Source: Mantis religiosa (Eukaryota > Arthropoda > Insecta > Mantodea > Mantidae). Taken from it: a stretch of 64,000 nucleotides of DNA. Each line of letters begins with the position of its first letter. Position 1 is the first letter of the stretch. The notes beneath the pieces were generated by a model. It made no database searches, was not told the DNA's origin, and was given only the letters and a program-made list of their open reading frames with translations. Made by a program: the position numbers and the translations under genes. Below, piece by piece: positions 11,133 through 21,100 of the stretch. The DNA lies in the NCBI GenBank assembly GCA_030765055.1, contig JAUKNK010000152.1, forward strand, positions 310,001-374,000, written 5' to 3'.

Positions 11133-11322
11133 TTTATTCGCTCCTCTCCGCCAGTAGATAGACAAAGCCTATCCACTGCTCAGGGTCGGGGGACGAGATC
11201 CCGGGAGCTGTCTGGCAATCTTCCGATAGGGCCGTGTGCACACTACTGACACCCTATCGGCTTAGCACTCTCTCTTTAGCTAGACTCTTTAGCTGGGGGT
11301 TAACAGCCAGACATCCGACTCC
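11133..11322 (-). promoter_or_regulatory. R1-A 5' UTR with hairpin
   Basis: About 190 bases lie between the element's 5' end and the ORF1 ATG. The stretch contains a perfect 9-bp inverted repeat, CCGATAGGG at 11223-11231 and CCCTATCGG at 11252-11260, with the palindrome GTGTGCACAC in the loop. LINE 5' UTRs usually carry an internal promoter; that this region does is inference. Confidence 0.55.
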
Positions 11323-11360
11323 ACCCAAGAGACAAGGAGAAGACCACATTCTCAACCAGG

Positions 11361-11970
11361 GGCCTACTTCGGTAGGTACGGGTTTGGCGCACCCGGGGTC
11401 CCGAGCCAACAGTCTCCCTCGTGTGGGCTCCTCTTCGTGGTTGATGGAGACGGTCAACAGGCCCACCCACGTGTAGGCCGTGCGGGGAGACCCGTGGAGA
11501 AGGTTTTTAGATTCTTGTCTAGTTTAGTTTAGGATTTAGTGAACGAAACTTTTAGTAGGTTTTGATTGATGTTTTTATGTACGTGTATTTTTAATAGGTT
11601 TTGTTATACTTGTATAGTTTTTAGAAAGTTTGATATCTGGCTTTTGCCATTACTAGTTTTTTAAAGGGCGCTTATGACTGCCGTAGTTGAGCGCCTTATA
11701 AAATGAAATGTAGTGTTTAACGCCCGCTTTTACTACATATGGCACCGCAGGCGGTGACACTGATGATACCTGAGATGAAGATGGAGCGCCGGTGGAAAGA
11801 GATGCCGGGGGAAACCGGAGGTCCCGCAGAAAGCCCGCCCCAGCGCCGTGTTGTCCACTACAAATCTCACTTTGCGGTCGCCTGGGATCGAACCCGGGCC
11901 GCCTTGGTGAGAGCCAAGCGGTCTAACCACTGAGCCACGGTGCGACCGAGCGCCCTTATATATATCATCA
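11361..11970 (+). mobile_element. 5'-truncated LINE-tail-like insertion, carrying a SINE
   Basis: Gypsy-A RT sequence stops after ctcaaccagg and resumes at ggccaaggactttggcag (11971). The insert starts GC-rich and becomes T-rich. It ends in a stem-loop AAGGGCGCT/AGCGCCCTT followed by tatatatcatca. The right arm of that stem was split by the SINE at 11701-11947. A terminal hairpin plus simple tail resembles the 3' end of a non-LTR element, but no coding sequence identifies the family and the target duplication is unclear (possibly cagg). Confidence 0.55.
11701..11947 (-). mobile_element. SINE-1 (tRNA-derived), minus strand
   Basis: On the minus strand the head keeps a tRNA-like acceptor stem (GGTCGC with GCGACC), an A box within TGGCTCAGTGGTTAGACC, an anticodon-loop-like CTCTCAC and a B box GGTTCGATCCC. 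This resembles tRNA-Glu(CTC). The body (CTCCGGTTTC, CACCGCCTGCGG) and 3' end (AAAAGCGGGCGTTAAACAC) match the copy at 53831. Target duplications gagcgccttata (11689-11700) and gagcgcccttata (11948-11960) flank it. The cloverleaf resemblance belongs to the SINE head; it is not a functional tRNA gene. Confidence 0.88.
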
Positions 11971-12970
11971 GGCCAAGGACTTTGGCAGTTCACAGTTATG
12001 CCCTTTGGTCTCTGCAAAGCACCACCTACGTTCCAGCGCCTCATGGAGTCAGTAATGTGAGGACTGACTTATGACGCCTGCCTGTTATACCTGGACAACA
12101 TCATCATCGGTAAGACCTTCGAAGACCATCAGGAAAACCTGAGCTAGGTGCTACCGAGACTGCAGGCGACCAATTTGAAGCTGAACGCGAAGAAATGCCG
12201 GCTCTTCTGCAAGGAAGTGAACTACTTGGGCCATATAGTCTCACCAACCGGAGTGGCTACGGATCCGGAGAAGACACAGGCCGTGAGAGATTGGCTTTGG
12301 CCGAAGGATAAGAGGGAATCTCGCAGCTTCCTGGGACTGTGCAGTTAATACCGCCGTTTCGTAAAGGGGTTCTACAACATCGCCAAACCCCTCACCCGCC
12401 TGACTAAAGAACATCAGCCCTATGTGTCGACGGATGAAGCTGAAGACACTTTCCAGCGACTGAAGGAGACTGTGTAGTGCTTCTATTCTGGGATTTCCAC
12501 AACCAGGCAGCACGTTCATTGTGGACACCAACGCCAGCGACTATTGCATTGGAGGTGTCCTGTTGCAAGTCCAGGATGACCACGCGCGGATGATAGCCTA
12601 CTACAGCAAGACGCTACCCAAGGCAGAGAAGAACTACTGCGTCACCCGACGAGAGCTACTTTCTGGGTTAAAGACCTTGGAGCACTTCCACAAATACCTG
12701 TATGGTCAGCCATTCTACCTGAGGACCACCCATTCCGCCCTCACCTGGCTATTGAGCTTTAGGAACCTGGAAGGCCCGATAGCCCGTTGGGTCCAGAGGC
12801 TGCCGGAGTACGACTTCACTTCTGAACATCGTAGAGTAACAAGGACGCCATATCCCGAAGACCCTGCCCAGAAGAGTGCGGCCAGTGCACAAGAGTGGAA
12901 GAGAAGGCGCGTGCCACAGCTCTCAGAGTGGTCACGGCAGTGCCCGCGGATGGCTGAGATAGCGCAGGCC
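11971..12970 (+). pseudogene. Gypsy-A reverse transcriptase (rest) and RNase H
   Basis: Resumes with LWQFTVMPFGLC, then the active-site region YLDNI, where the YLDD catalytic pair has become DN. It continues with NAKKCRLF, VNYLGHIVS and the RNase H domain (DTNASDYCIGGVL, YYSKTLPKAEKNY, RRELL, TTHSALTWL). TGA, TAG and frameshift lesions occur near 12057, 12147, 12346 and 12476. The connection to integrase follows. Confidence 0.82.
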
Positions 12971-14040
12971 TGAGGGGGGAGCAGCTGGCGGACGCAGAAC
13001 TGGCGCCGCTATTGAGAGAGATGGAGGCAGGGACAAGGCCGACTTGGGAGGACATCGCACCAAGAAGCGTCACATACGAGCCGCACTGGGCCCAATGGGA
13101 CTCGCTGAAGATCAGAGAGGGCGTGCTGTTTCGGGTATGGGAATCACCCGATGGGAAGACGCAGAGAGAACAGTAGGTGTTTCCCCGGAGTAAGGTTCCG
13201 GAAGTCTTGGAGGAAGTGCACGCCGGTACTTCAGGACAATTGGTAGCAAACTGGGTGATCGACAAACTTCGGCAGCGCTACTACTGGCTGAGGCTCCGAG
13301 CAGATGCTGAGAGATGGTGCCGTCAATGTCAGGTGTGCGCGGCGAGTCGCGGCCCCCAGACTAGAAACCGGGGTCGCATGCAGCAGTACTTCTCCGGAGC
13401 GCCATTCGAACGGATCGCCTTTGACATAGCAGGACCATTCCCAGTGTCCGACCGAGGCAACAAGTACCTGACGGTCGTCGTGGACTACACCAAGTGGCCG
13501 GAGGTGTACGCTATCCCGAACCAAGAGGCAAATACAATCACAGACTGCCTCGTGGAGAAATTCTTCTGCCGATTTGGGGTGCCGTTAGAGCTCTACAGCG
13601 ACCTGGGCGCCAATTTTGAGTCCAACCTGATGAGGGAGACACTGGTAAGACTTGGGGTGAACAAGACCGGCACAACACCTCTCCATCCCCAGTCGGATAG
13701 CTTGGTCGAAAGTTACATCAAGACCTTAGAAGAACCCCTGAGGAAGGTCGTGTCCTACCATCAGCGAGACTGGGACGTCAGGGTGCCACTGTTCTTGCTG
13801 ACATACCGCTCGTCAAACCACGACAACACTGGGATGCCGCCAGACATCTTAATCTTGGGCCGAGAGTTACGCCTCACTTGGCATCTGGTCTTTGGGAGCC
13901 CCCCGGACGCAAAACAGCCAGCAACTGATGTTTCACCAGCAACCTGGTGAAACATCTCCACGACATGCATGAGATGGCTCTTCAGAACATCCAGAAGGCG
14001 AGCGAGCTTATGAAGACCCGATACGACAGGGAAGCCAACA
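12971..14040 (+). pseudogene. Gypsy-A integrase, up to the R1-C insertion
   Basis: From 13177 a frame of 257 codons carries the zinc-binding N-terminal region (CRQCQVCAASRG) and the catalytic core. The core has DIAGPFPVSDRGNKY, then a YSDLGANFES motif holding the second Asp and LHPQSDSLVESY holding the Glu. A stop precedes it near 13175 and another ends it near 13950. The C-terminal segment runs into the R1-C insertion and continues at 22897. Function in a live element: integration of the DNA copy. Confidence 0.85.
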
Positions 14041-14690
14041 ACCTAATTTCTTAATCCGGGGTAAATATTCAGACTTGTATTCATTTATTAAAACATCAAG
14101 AACATATACAAAAACATACAATTTACAGACTATAAATAAAATAAAAAAAAATAAAAAAATTACAAACATTTTAAAATATATATAGTCTAATCAAACAAAT
14201 ATCACACCACATTTCTAATAAACATACTTAATAATAATTCAAAATTTAATTTTTCCTAATCCATCCCTTTCAAAATTTTATAAACTTCATTTAGTTTTTT
14301 CTTAACAAATATTTCAAACACACTTAAAAATATTTTAAACAAAGAATATAATATTACTGGTTTCCAGTAACACATAACTGGTAATCCAGTTATTATTTTA
14401 ACTATATTTTGAAATTCCCCATAGTAAAATATTGCCGTAGGTAGCCGGCGGCCACCATTGGTACTGGTATCCAGCACTGCGATTTAACCAAACAAAAATA
14501 TCCTAACCACATACAGCTATCAATTTCAGATTGATTAATTACCAACCATATATTTCGAAAATAAGCAATTATTAATTTACCTACTTTCAAAAATCAATAA
14601 AATATTCTTACAATTTATTGTAGTTTAAAAGAAACAAAATATTAGTAACAAATTTATATTACATTTCAAAATTAATATTGACCATCATGA
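14041..14690 (-). other. R1-C 3' UTR with CTGG/CCAG mini-hairpins
   Basis: Very AT-rich and non-coding. Two compact inverted repeats, TTACTGG-ttt-CCAGTAA (14354-14370) and ATAACTGG-taat-CCAGTTAT (14374-14393), resemble those in the 3' UTR of R1-E. The extreme 3' end (minus strand ccccggattaagaaattagg) resembles the start of the R1-E terminal hairpin but stops within its loop, and no T-rich tail is present. Confidence 0.55.
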
Positions 14691-15221
14691 ATATGATGTG
14701 GGTTCGTGAAATTAAAAGTCCAATTGCACAAACTCCAAAATGTTCTTTATTTCCACCGAATTATAGTTGAAACACTGGCCAATTACACAGAATTACGTAG
14801 CGCACACAATTACAATTCACCAGTTCGTCTGTCACAGGTCCACTCTGCACTCGCAATTACGCACAACTCCCCCGATGCACGTACACAGTCTTCCGTTCCC
14901 TCACTGAGCGCTCCTCACGGCTGCTTGCCAGGAACTCACTGAACTCTCGGTCGCATCGTCCCTCTGTTTATAGGTGGCTAAATGTTTCTAGAGAATTCTT
15001 TACCATGGAGGGAAAAATATTCCGGAGATTTCGCGCTCTTTCAGGCGGCAGGACTAGGGGAAAACGAAGATTCAGCCACCCCCGTGGTGTCCCCTCCCTC
15101 CACTCTGTTACACTTCCGCAGGCGGCAGCTGACCGGTGAGGGTGCGGTACCGATGCCACACGGCCCCCTCCACCGGCCATCCCCTCGCGTAGCCGACCGC
15201 AAGTTTGCCGACTGGGTATCA
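14691..15221 (-). repeat. Gypsy-B 3' LTR
   Basis: On the minus strand it begins TGATACCCAG just after a purine tract (gaggagggagcag) and ends near cgaacccaca, matching the ends of other gypsy LTRs here. The interior differs strongly from the Gypsy-A and Gypsy-C LTRs but shares its end with Gypsy-D and Gypsy-F. Confidence 0.8.
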
Positions 15222-15232
15222 CTGCTCCCTCC

Positions 15233-16400
15233 TCAAGGCTGGTCGTCCCGAACAGCACCATCGTAGCGAGCCAGGCGATCCAGGTGTACCACCAACATCT
15301 TTCCTCGGGGCACCTTCTGGATGCGGTAGACCACGTCGTTAATCCTTTTCACCGCACGGTACGGTGCTTGCCATGGCTGCTGAAGGTTCGGGCAGCTTCC
15401 CTTGGTCCGGATAGTGCAGTACAACCAGACCAGGTCACCTTGCTGGAACCCTTGTCTGTTGGCTTGCCTGTCGTATCGGGTTTTCATGCGGTCGCTCTCC
15501 TGTTGGATGTTCTGGCGAGCCATCTCGTGCATGTCGTGGAGGTGGTCCACCAGGCTCTCCATATACTTGGTCGCTGCCTCTTTCGCCCCCGGAGGGCTTC
15601 CAAAAGCCAGGTCACAAGGGAGGCGTAACTCTCGGCCGAACATTAAGCTGGTGGCGTCATCCCCGTGGTGTCGTGTATTGACGAGCGGTAGGCCAGCAAG
15701 AACAGTGGCACCTTGACGTCCCAGTCTCTCTGATGGCTGGACACGACCTTCCTCAGATGTTCCTCTAAGGTCTTGATGTACCTTTCGACCATGCCATCCG
15801 ACTGGGGATGCAGAGGTGTTGTGCGGGTCTTGTTAACCCCAAGTCTTTCTAGTGCCTCCTTCATCAGATTGGACTCATAATTGGTACCCTAGTCGCGGTG
15901 GAGCTACAACGGCACCCCAAATCGGCAGAACACTTACTCCACGAGGCAGTCTGTGATTGTCTTTGCCTCCTGGTTCGGGATGGCATACACCTCCTGCCAC
16001 TTGGTGAAGTAGTCCACGACCACCATCAGGTACTTGTTGCCTCGGTCAAATATAGGGAACGGTCCAGAAATGTCAACGGCGATCAGTTCGAATGGCGCTC
16101 CGACGTTGTGCTGCTGCATGCGACCCCGTCTCCTAGTCTGGGGGCCGCGAATCGCCGCGCACACGTAACACTGACGGCACCATCTCACGGCGTCTGCTCG
16201 GAGACTCAGCCGTAGCTTGTCAATCGTTCGGTTCGCTCCCAGGTGTCCTCCTGAAGTACCGGCGTGCACTTCCTCCAAGACTTCCGGGACCTTACTCCCG
16301 GGCAGTACCAACTGTTCTCTCTACGTCTTCCCATCGGGTGATTCCCATACCCGGAACAGCACGACCTCTTTGGTCTACAACGAGTCCCATTGGGCCCAGT
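15233..16400 (-). pseudogene. Gypsy-B integrase
   Basis: Minus-strand segments 16311-15934, 15864-15643 and 15643-15233 cover the zinc finger (CRQCYVCAAIRGPQ), core (DISGPFPIFDRGNKY, VVDYFTKWQE, LHPQSDGMVERY) and C-terminal region (YDRQANRQGFQQGDLVWLY, MLVVHLDRLARYDGAVRDDQ). The zinc-finger segment lacks a few residues after KLRLSLRAD. Stops separate the pieces. Confidence 0.82.
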
Positions 16401-17896
16401 ACGACTTCTAGGTGGAGCTCCTCGGTGCGATGTCCTCCCAGGTTGGTCCTGTCCCTGCCTCCACTTCCCTCAAGAGTAGCCCTCCTCAGGCCTGCGCTAT
16501 CCCAGCCGTCCGCAGGCGCTGCCGTGAATACTCGGACTGCTGCGGCCCGCTCCTCTTCCACTCTTGTGCACTGGCCGCACTCTTCTGGACAGTGTCTTCA
16601 GGACATGGCGTCAGCATTACCGTGGCTGTTCCCTCTGCGATGTTCCGAGGTGAAGTCCTACTCCTGCAGCCTCTGGACCCAACGTGCTGTCTGGCCTTCC
16701 AGGCTGTTAAAGCTCAATAGTCAGGTTAGGGCGGAATGGCCAGTCCTCAGGTGGAATGGCTGACCGTACAGGTACTTGTGGAAGTGCTCCAAGGTCTTTA
16801 CTACCGTCAGTAACTCTCGTCGGGTGACGCAGTAGTTCTTCTCTGCCTTGGATAGTGTCTTGCTGTAGTAGGCTATCACCCGCTCATGGCCGTCCTGGAT
16901 CTGCGATAGGACACCTCCAATGCAATGTTCGCTGGGTTCGGTGTCCACAATGAAGGCGCCACCCGGTTGTGGGAAACCCAAAATTGGAGCACTGCACAGG
17001 GTCTTCTTCAGATGCTGGAAAGCGTCTTCGGCGTCCTCCTTCCAAACATAATGCCGGTGTTCCTCTGGCAGGCGGGTGAGGGGTTTGGCGATGATAGAGA
17101 ACCCCTTTATGAAGCGTCGGTAATAACTGCACAGCCCCAGGAAACTGCGCAACTCTTTCTTATCCTTTGGGCGAGGCCAATCTCTCACAGCCTGTGTCAT
17201 CACCGGGTCTGTGGCCACTCCGGTTGCTGAGATTATGTGGCCCAAGTAGTTCACTTCCTTACGGAAGAGCTGGCACTTCTTCGCGTTCAGCTTCAAGTTG
17301 GTCGCCTGCAGTCTCTGTAGCAGCTTATTCAGATTCTCGAGTTGGTCTTCAAAGGTCTTACCGACGAGGAAGATGTCGTCCAGGTACAGCAGGCAGCGTC
17401 GTAACTCAGTCCTCGCATTACTGACTCCATGAGGCGTTGGAAGGTAGCTGGTACATTGCAGAGGCCAAAGGGCATAACTGTGAACTGCCAGAGCCCTTGA
17501 CCTGTCGAGAATGCGGTCTTCTCCTTGTCTCTCGGATCTAGAGCTAACTGCCAGTTGCCCGACTTCAGGTCCATGGTCGAGAACCACTGTGCACCAGCTA
17601 GCGTGACCAGGGTGTCGTCAATCCGGGGTAAGGGGAAACAGTCCTTCCGGGTGACAACGTTCAAATTTCTGTAGTCTACGCAGAAGCGCAGCTCGCCGAT
17701 CTTCTTCATCACCAAGACTACAGGGGAACACGAAGGGCTGTCCGAGTCTTCAATCACTCCCCGGTATCTCATGTCCTCCAGCATGTCTCGAACCGCCTCT
17801 TGCTTCGCCAGCGGTACGCGTCTAGATGGTTGCCGAATAGGCTGGGCGTCCACGGTGTTGATGCGGTGAAGCACTTTGTCCGTGCGGCATAGTCAC
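16401..17896 (-). pseudogene. Gypsy-B reverse transcriptase and RNase H
   Basis: Minus strand 17874-17329 carries ELRFCVDYRNLNVV and STMDLKSGNWQLALD. The 17587-16721 frame carries YLDDIFLVGKTF (intact YLDD), NYLGHIISATG, and the RNase H part DTEPSEHCIGGVL and RRELLTVVKTLEHFHKY. A frameshift near 17400 separates the two. The N-terminal continuation lies beyond the insert, at 18303-18690. Confidence 0.82.
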
Positions 17897-17904
17897 TGTC
17901 CCAT

Positions 17905-18294
17905 CCCATTTCAATTCATGAAATAATAAGAAGCAGACGACTCTGGACTTGGTTTGACAAAGCGGCAAACACCTTCTCAATTAAGGCAGGGGAAGAATTC
18001 ATCAATGGGAGACAACTTTAAAAACACACTCTCGACTAAGACAAACTACCGGCGATGACAGAAAGTAATTAGGTTAAGCTAAAATTAGGATAAGCTAATA
18101 TTAGAAATTAAGTAATATTTATATGTAAAGTTAATTGTAAGTACTCCTAGGGTACCTCAAAATAAATATTGTAAAAACAAATGTATTAAGATCAAATAAA
18201 GAGTGGAACACAATCTGGTTTGTAAAATAGGCACCAGACTCCCAGAATTAAGGAGGCCGAGGTCTTGCTGTAGAGCAAGATCTCGGCCTTTTTT
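17905..18294 (+). mobile_element. 390-bp retroposed tail with a strong terminal stem-loop
   Basis: Flanked by the 8-bp duplication tgtcccat (17897-17904 and 18295-18302) inside the Gypsy-B RT linker. AT-rich, no recognisable protein. It ends with a 16-bp stem: AGGCCGAGGTCTTGCT at 18254-18269 and AGCAAGATCTCGGCCT at 18274-18289, one G-T pair, loop gtag. A run of T follows to the duplication. The architecture (UTR-like DNA, terminal hairpin, T run) echoes the R1-like 3' ends, so it is probably a 5'-truncated non-LTR element or a non-autonomous relative. Confidence 0.65.
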
Positions 18295-18302
18295 TGTCCC
18301 AT

Positions 18303-18690
18303 TGGCTGAAGACGCGCTGGTATCGCCTCAGCAGTTGTCGAACTTTCTCCAGCTGTTCTGCGGTCGGGTGGTCGGCCGCCCTCTCCAGTAAGCCTTCTAG
18401 CCGGGGCCCCAGGTGTTGCGTCGGCACTGGCTCCTCTGTCTTGTCGATTCCTTTTAGGCTCACCACGGGCTCGCAGGTTCCCAACTCCGTCCCGGCTTGG
18501 ACGTCATGATCGGAATCCGTTGGATTTAGCAGTCTCACTGGCACCTCCTCTCGGCACGGCAACAATGTCCTGGCTACACGTAGTCCGGGTACTGGCTTCT
18601 TCTGGTCCAGCTTCATGTTCCTGGTTCTCTGTCCTAGTCGCACCGTCACCACCACCTCGCTCCTCGCGGGGACAACGACGTCTTCGTTCA
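18303..18690 (-). pseudogene. Gypsy-B protease-RT linker
   Basis: Minus-strand frame with the linker motifs LLPCREEVPVRLLN, ELGTCEPVVSL and EQLEKVRQLLRRYQRVFSQW found in all copies. It is continuous with RT at 17896 once the insert is excluded. Confidence 0.8.
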
Positions 18691-19080
18691 AGATGACCCT
18701 GCGCGCTCTTCGGGTTGACGGAGTATAACCTCTTCTCCGTTGAGCCGCAGGACCTTCCTGCCGACGTCGAGCGTCGCCTCGTGGCTCCTGAGGGCATCCA
18801 GTCCCAGAATCACCTCCTCAGCCACCTTCGCGACGAACACCCACAGACGCACGGCACTCCGTCCCAAGTTAAGCTCCAGCAGGGCCTCCTTCTCCACAGG
18901 CATGGTGTCGCCCGATGCCGTCACGAGCTCGTATGGTCGGCTCGGCTTCCTCGTCGGCAAACCCTTCGCCACGTCAGGTCTGTGATGGACACGGCCGCCC
19001 CGGTGTCCACCAGCACGCGGCACGGCTTTCCTTTTACCCAACCGTCCGCGATGAGGCTGTCATCCATACGCTGGCTGACG
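18691..19080 (-). pseudogene. Gypsy-B aspartic protease
   Basis: Minus strand: the segment ending near 19000 includes LVDTGAAVSIT, the protease active site. The downstream part (LGRSAVRLWVFVAKV, GLDALRSHEATLDVG, VLRLNGEE) lies in another frame because of a small deletion near 18970. Confidence 0.8.
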
Positions 19081-19090
19081 GCGCGCAGTG

Positions 19091-19805
19091 TCAATCGAGG
19101 GGATGGTGGTAATGGCGCCGACGTGCCCCTGTCCCGCCGGGCCTTACTCGTTCTTCCCGCTGCCCTTCCTGGTGTGGGCAGTCTCTCTGCAGGTGCCCGG
19201 GCTGTCCACACCCCCAACACAGGCCACTAGGTGTTCGCCGGCGTCCCACAGCTGGTCTTCTGTCTCCGGCGTAGCGGACACTCCTCGTTCTCGACGTCGG
19301 GATAGATGCTACCTTGGCCGCCTCCATCCTTAATGCCGCTGTCAGCGCCTCGTGGATGTTTTTATAATCGCCGAGCATTAGGCGCTGACGAATCTCCGTG
19401 TCCCTTACCCCGTCGACAAAATTGTAGGCGGCTTCCCGGGATACGAACTCCAGTGGCAGGTCAACCAAGGCCTTGCTAGCCAGCTGCTCGATCGCTATGG
19501 CGAACTCCTGCAGCGTCTCCCCCGGCTGCTGCGACCTTGCCTTTAGCTGGCTGCGGTATGCTGCGGCTAAGCGGTGGTTCCCGAAGCGATTCTCCAGGGC
19601 CTTCCAGATGTCCTTTGGCGCCGCCGTCGTCTGCACCGCGTTTAGGATTTCCGCGGCGCGCCCCTGGAGGCTGGCTATTAACTGTGTGGCCTCCTCCTCC
19701 GGTGACCATCTGTTGTGCTTGGCCACTGTGTCGAACTGGCGGCGGAAGACCTCGAATGTTGACGCGCCGTCATATTGCGGAGGTGTGACGCGCGCCGATG
19801 TTGTG
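19091..19805 (-). pseudogene. Gypsy-B gag, C-terminal half
   Basis: A 211-codon minus-strand frame (19726-19091) holds the capsid-like region (KHNRWSPEEEATQLIASLQG, QLKARSQQPGETLQEF, FVSREAAYNFVDGVRD) and an intact zinc knuckle CWGCGQPGHLQRDC. The N-terminal coiled coil and the start are missing, because the element is truncated at 19805. Confidence 0.85.
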
Positions 19806-20500
19806 CGAGCTTTCCTTCATAAGCTTTAATTCATCAGTCCAAACATCATCTCTAAATTTTTTAATTCTCCTTTTACGTATTGTTTTTAACATGGCTGATT
19901 GTATAATTTTTTCTAAATCGCTAGCTTCTGTATTTGCTTCAACTCTACTGTGTCCCAAATGCTTACTTTGGAGTATTTGATTGAATTCATCCCATTATTA
20001 AAAATATGTAGGTTGAACTCTGATATCATTTCTTCCAGTTTCTCTCCTCTTTTGTCCTTAAAGCCACTATACCACTATTCTGATTTGGCATTTGCATCTA
20101 AAGTATTAATGACTTCATAATTCCAGTAATTTGTATGAATTTGTTTAATAAGTTCTATATATTCATCTATTTCTTGACTATATTGGCAATAATGATTGCA
20201 CAAAATAAAACTACCTCTTTCCGTACAGATTTGGATACAGTTATTATGTGTAATTTTGGTTATTTGTAAGTTCGGGTTAAGAACTTCTAAAGCCGTCATT
20301 GGATTTTCACCAGTACAAATAGCTCGTGCCATTGTTGGCATATTTGTGAGCTTGTTTTAGATAGTATACGGTTCTTGTACGCTTAATGCCAGATCTAATT
20401 CTTCTATAATTTTTCTAATCTCCATCATCACTAATTTCGAGCGCTGAACATTTATTTGACCAATTTTGATAATTTGGGTCCTCTGTATCTGAAAATTGTG
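19806..20500 (-). pseudogene. R1-C ORF2 endonuclease and linker fragment
   Basis: Minus strand: near 20440-20470 lies a QINVQRSKLVMMEIRK-like start, then a QEPYT motif and ILCNHYCQYSQEIDEYIE at 20200. TLDANAKSE near 20090 is the endonuclease DANAKS block, with a stop where Trp is expected. A linker (DVWTDELKLMKE) ends at 19806. Several frameshifts are present. No RT follows, because Gypsy-B sequence abuts it. Confidence 0.75.
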
Positions 20501-20519
20501 GAGAAACGTTGCCATCTTG

Positions 20520-21100
20520 TCTCACTAGGGTAATATACCCTCTATTAGCAAAAAAGCGCTCTTTGGAACAATTTTCCGGATCAATTGCAGTCACTTCTCT
20601 TAAATATTTATAACCCCTACTAGTCCTGGTGGGTTCCGTTTTCTTATTTGCTTTTTAAAAGAGCATGCCTTAATGGTGTTTGCTTTATTTTTATTCTGTT
20701 TAGAAGGTTCTTTTATAACTGTTAGTCTAGGATTATGTCCATCGTTATGTGTATTATATGTCTTGAAACCCTTACCAGAGTTTCGGTGGGTTTTCTTATT
20801 CATATCTTTTGATGATGCTGTTTTATGTATAAAAATGTCTTCAGATTTATATTTACCTTCAGCTGGAAAAATAGGGGAAATCTACCATAACACAGTACAA
20901 AGTGCTTGTAGACTTCTTCTAAATCTAAGCTTTCATTTCTTCTTTTATATGCCTTTTCAAGAAGTCCCAATAGTTATTGTGGGTCAGTTGGTATATTTAA
21001 GATTTTCAATTCCATGCGGTCTACTGCATCTGGTACGGGAAAAACTATTTTATTGCCATTTTGATGTAATTTCCTAATTATATGTCTCAAGGCTGCCATT
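20520..21100 (-). pseudogene. R1-C middle ORF, C-terminal part
   Basis: Minus strand from about 21090 reads AALRHIIRKLH, then PDAVDRMELKILNIP and LDLEEVYKHFVLCYGRF, closely matching R1-B residues ~180-250 and the start of R1-D. One stop lies after DPQ. The downstream STQK..CYVH..RH part is missing, probably by deletion near 20880. A basic C-terminal stretch (20803-20600) follows. Function unknown. Confidence 0.72.

Larger units (their letters stand above)
6558..11322 (-). mobile_element. R1-A: full-length two-ORF R1-clade LINE
   Basis: The insertion is flanked by a 13-bp target duplication acccaagagacaa (6545-6557 and 11323-11335) within the Gypsy-A RT gene. On the minus strand it reads 5' UTR, ORF1, ORF2, short 3' UTR, stem-loop and T-rich tail. 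ORF2 is uninterrupted and ORF1 has a single nonsense codon, so this is one of the youngest elements in the window. It has no middle ORF, unlike R1-B, R1-C and R1-D. Clade call rests on the endonuclease style, the YADD region and the C-terminal CCHC motif. Confidence 0.88.
14691..19805 (-). mobile_element. Gypsy-B: 5'-truncated gypsy element in R1-C
   Basis: On the minus strand gag, protease, RT, RNase H, integrase and a 3' LTR (14691-15221) are in order. The coding sequence is close to Gypsy-A and Gypsy-C. The 5' LTR and the N-terminal half of gag are gone: gag stops abruptly at 19805 against R1-C endonuclease-RT linker sequence. A 390-bp insert lies at 17905-18294. Confidence 0.85.

Noticed and set aside
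11875..11946. tRNA gene resembling tRNA-Glu(CTC)
   Set aside because: It is the head of SINE-1: body, 3' end and target duplications follow, and a second copy at 53831 has the same layout.
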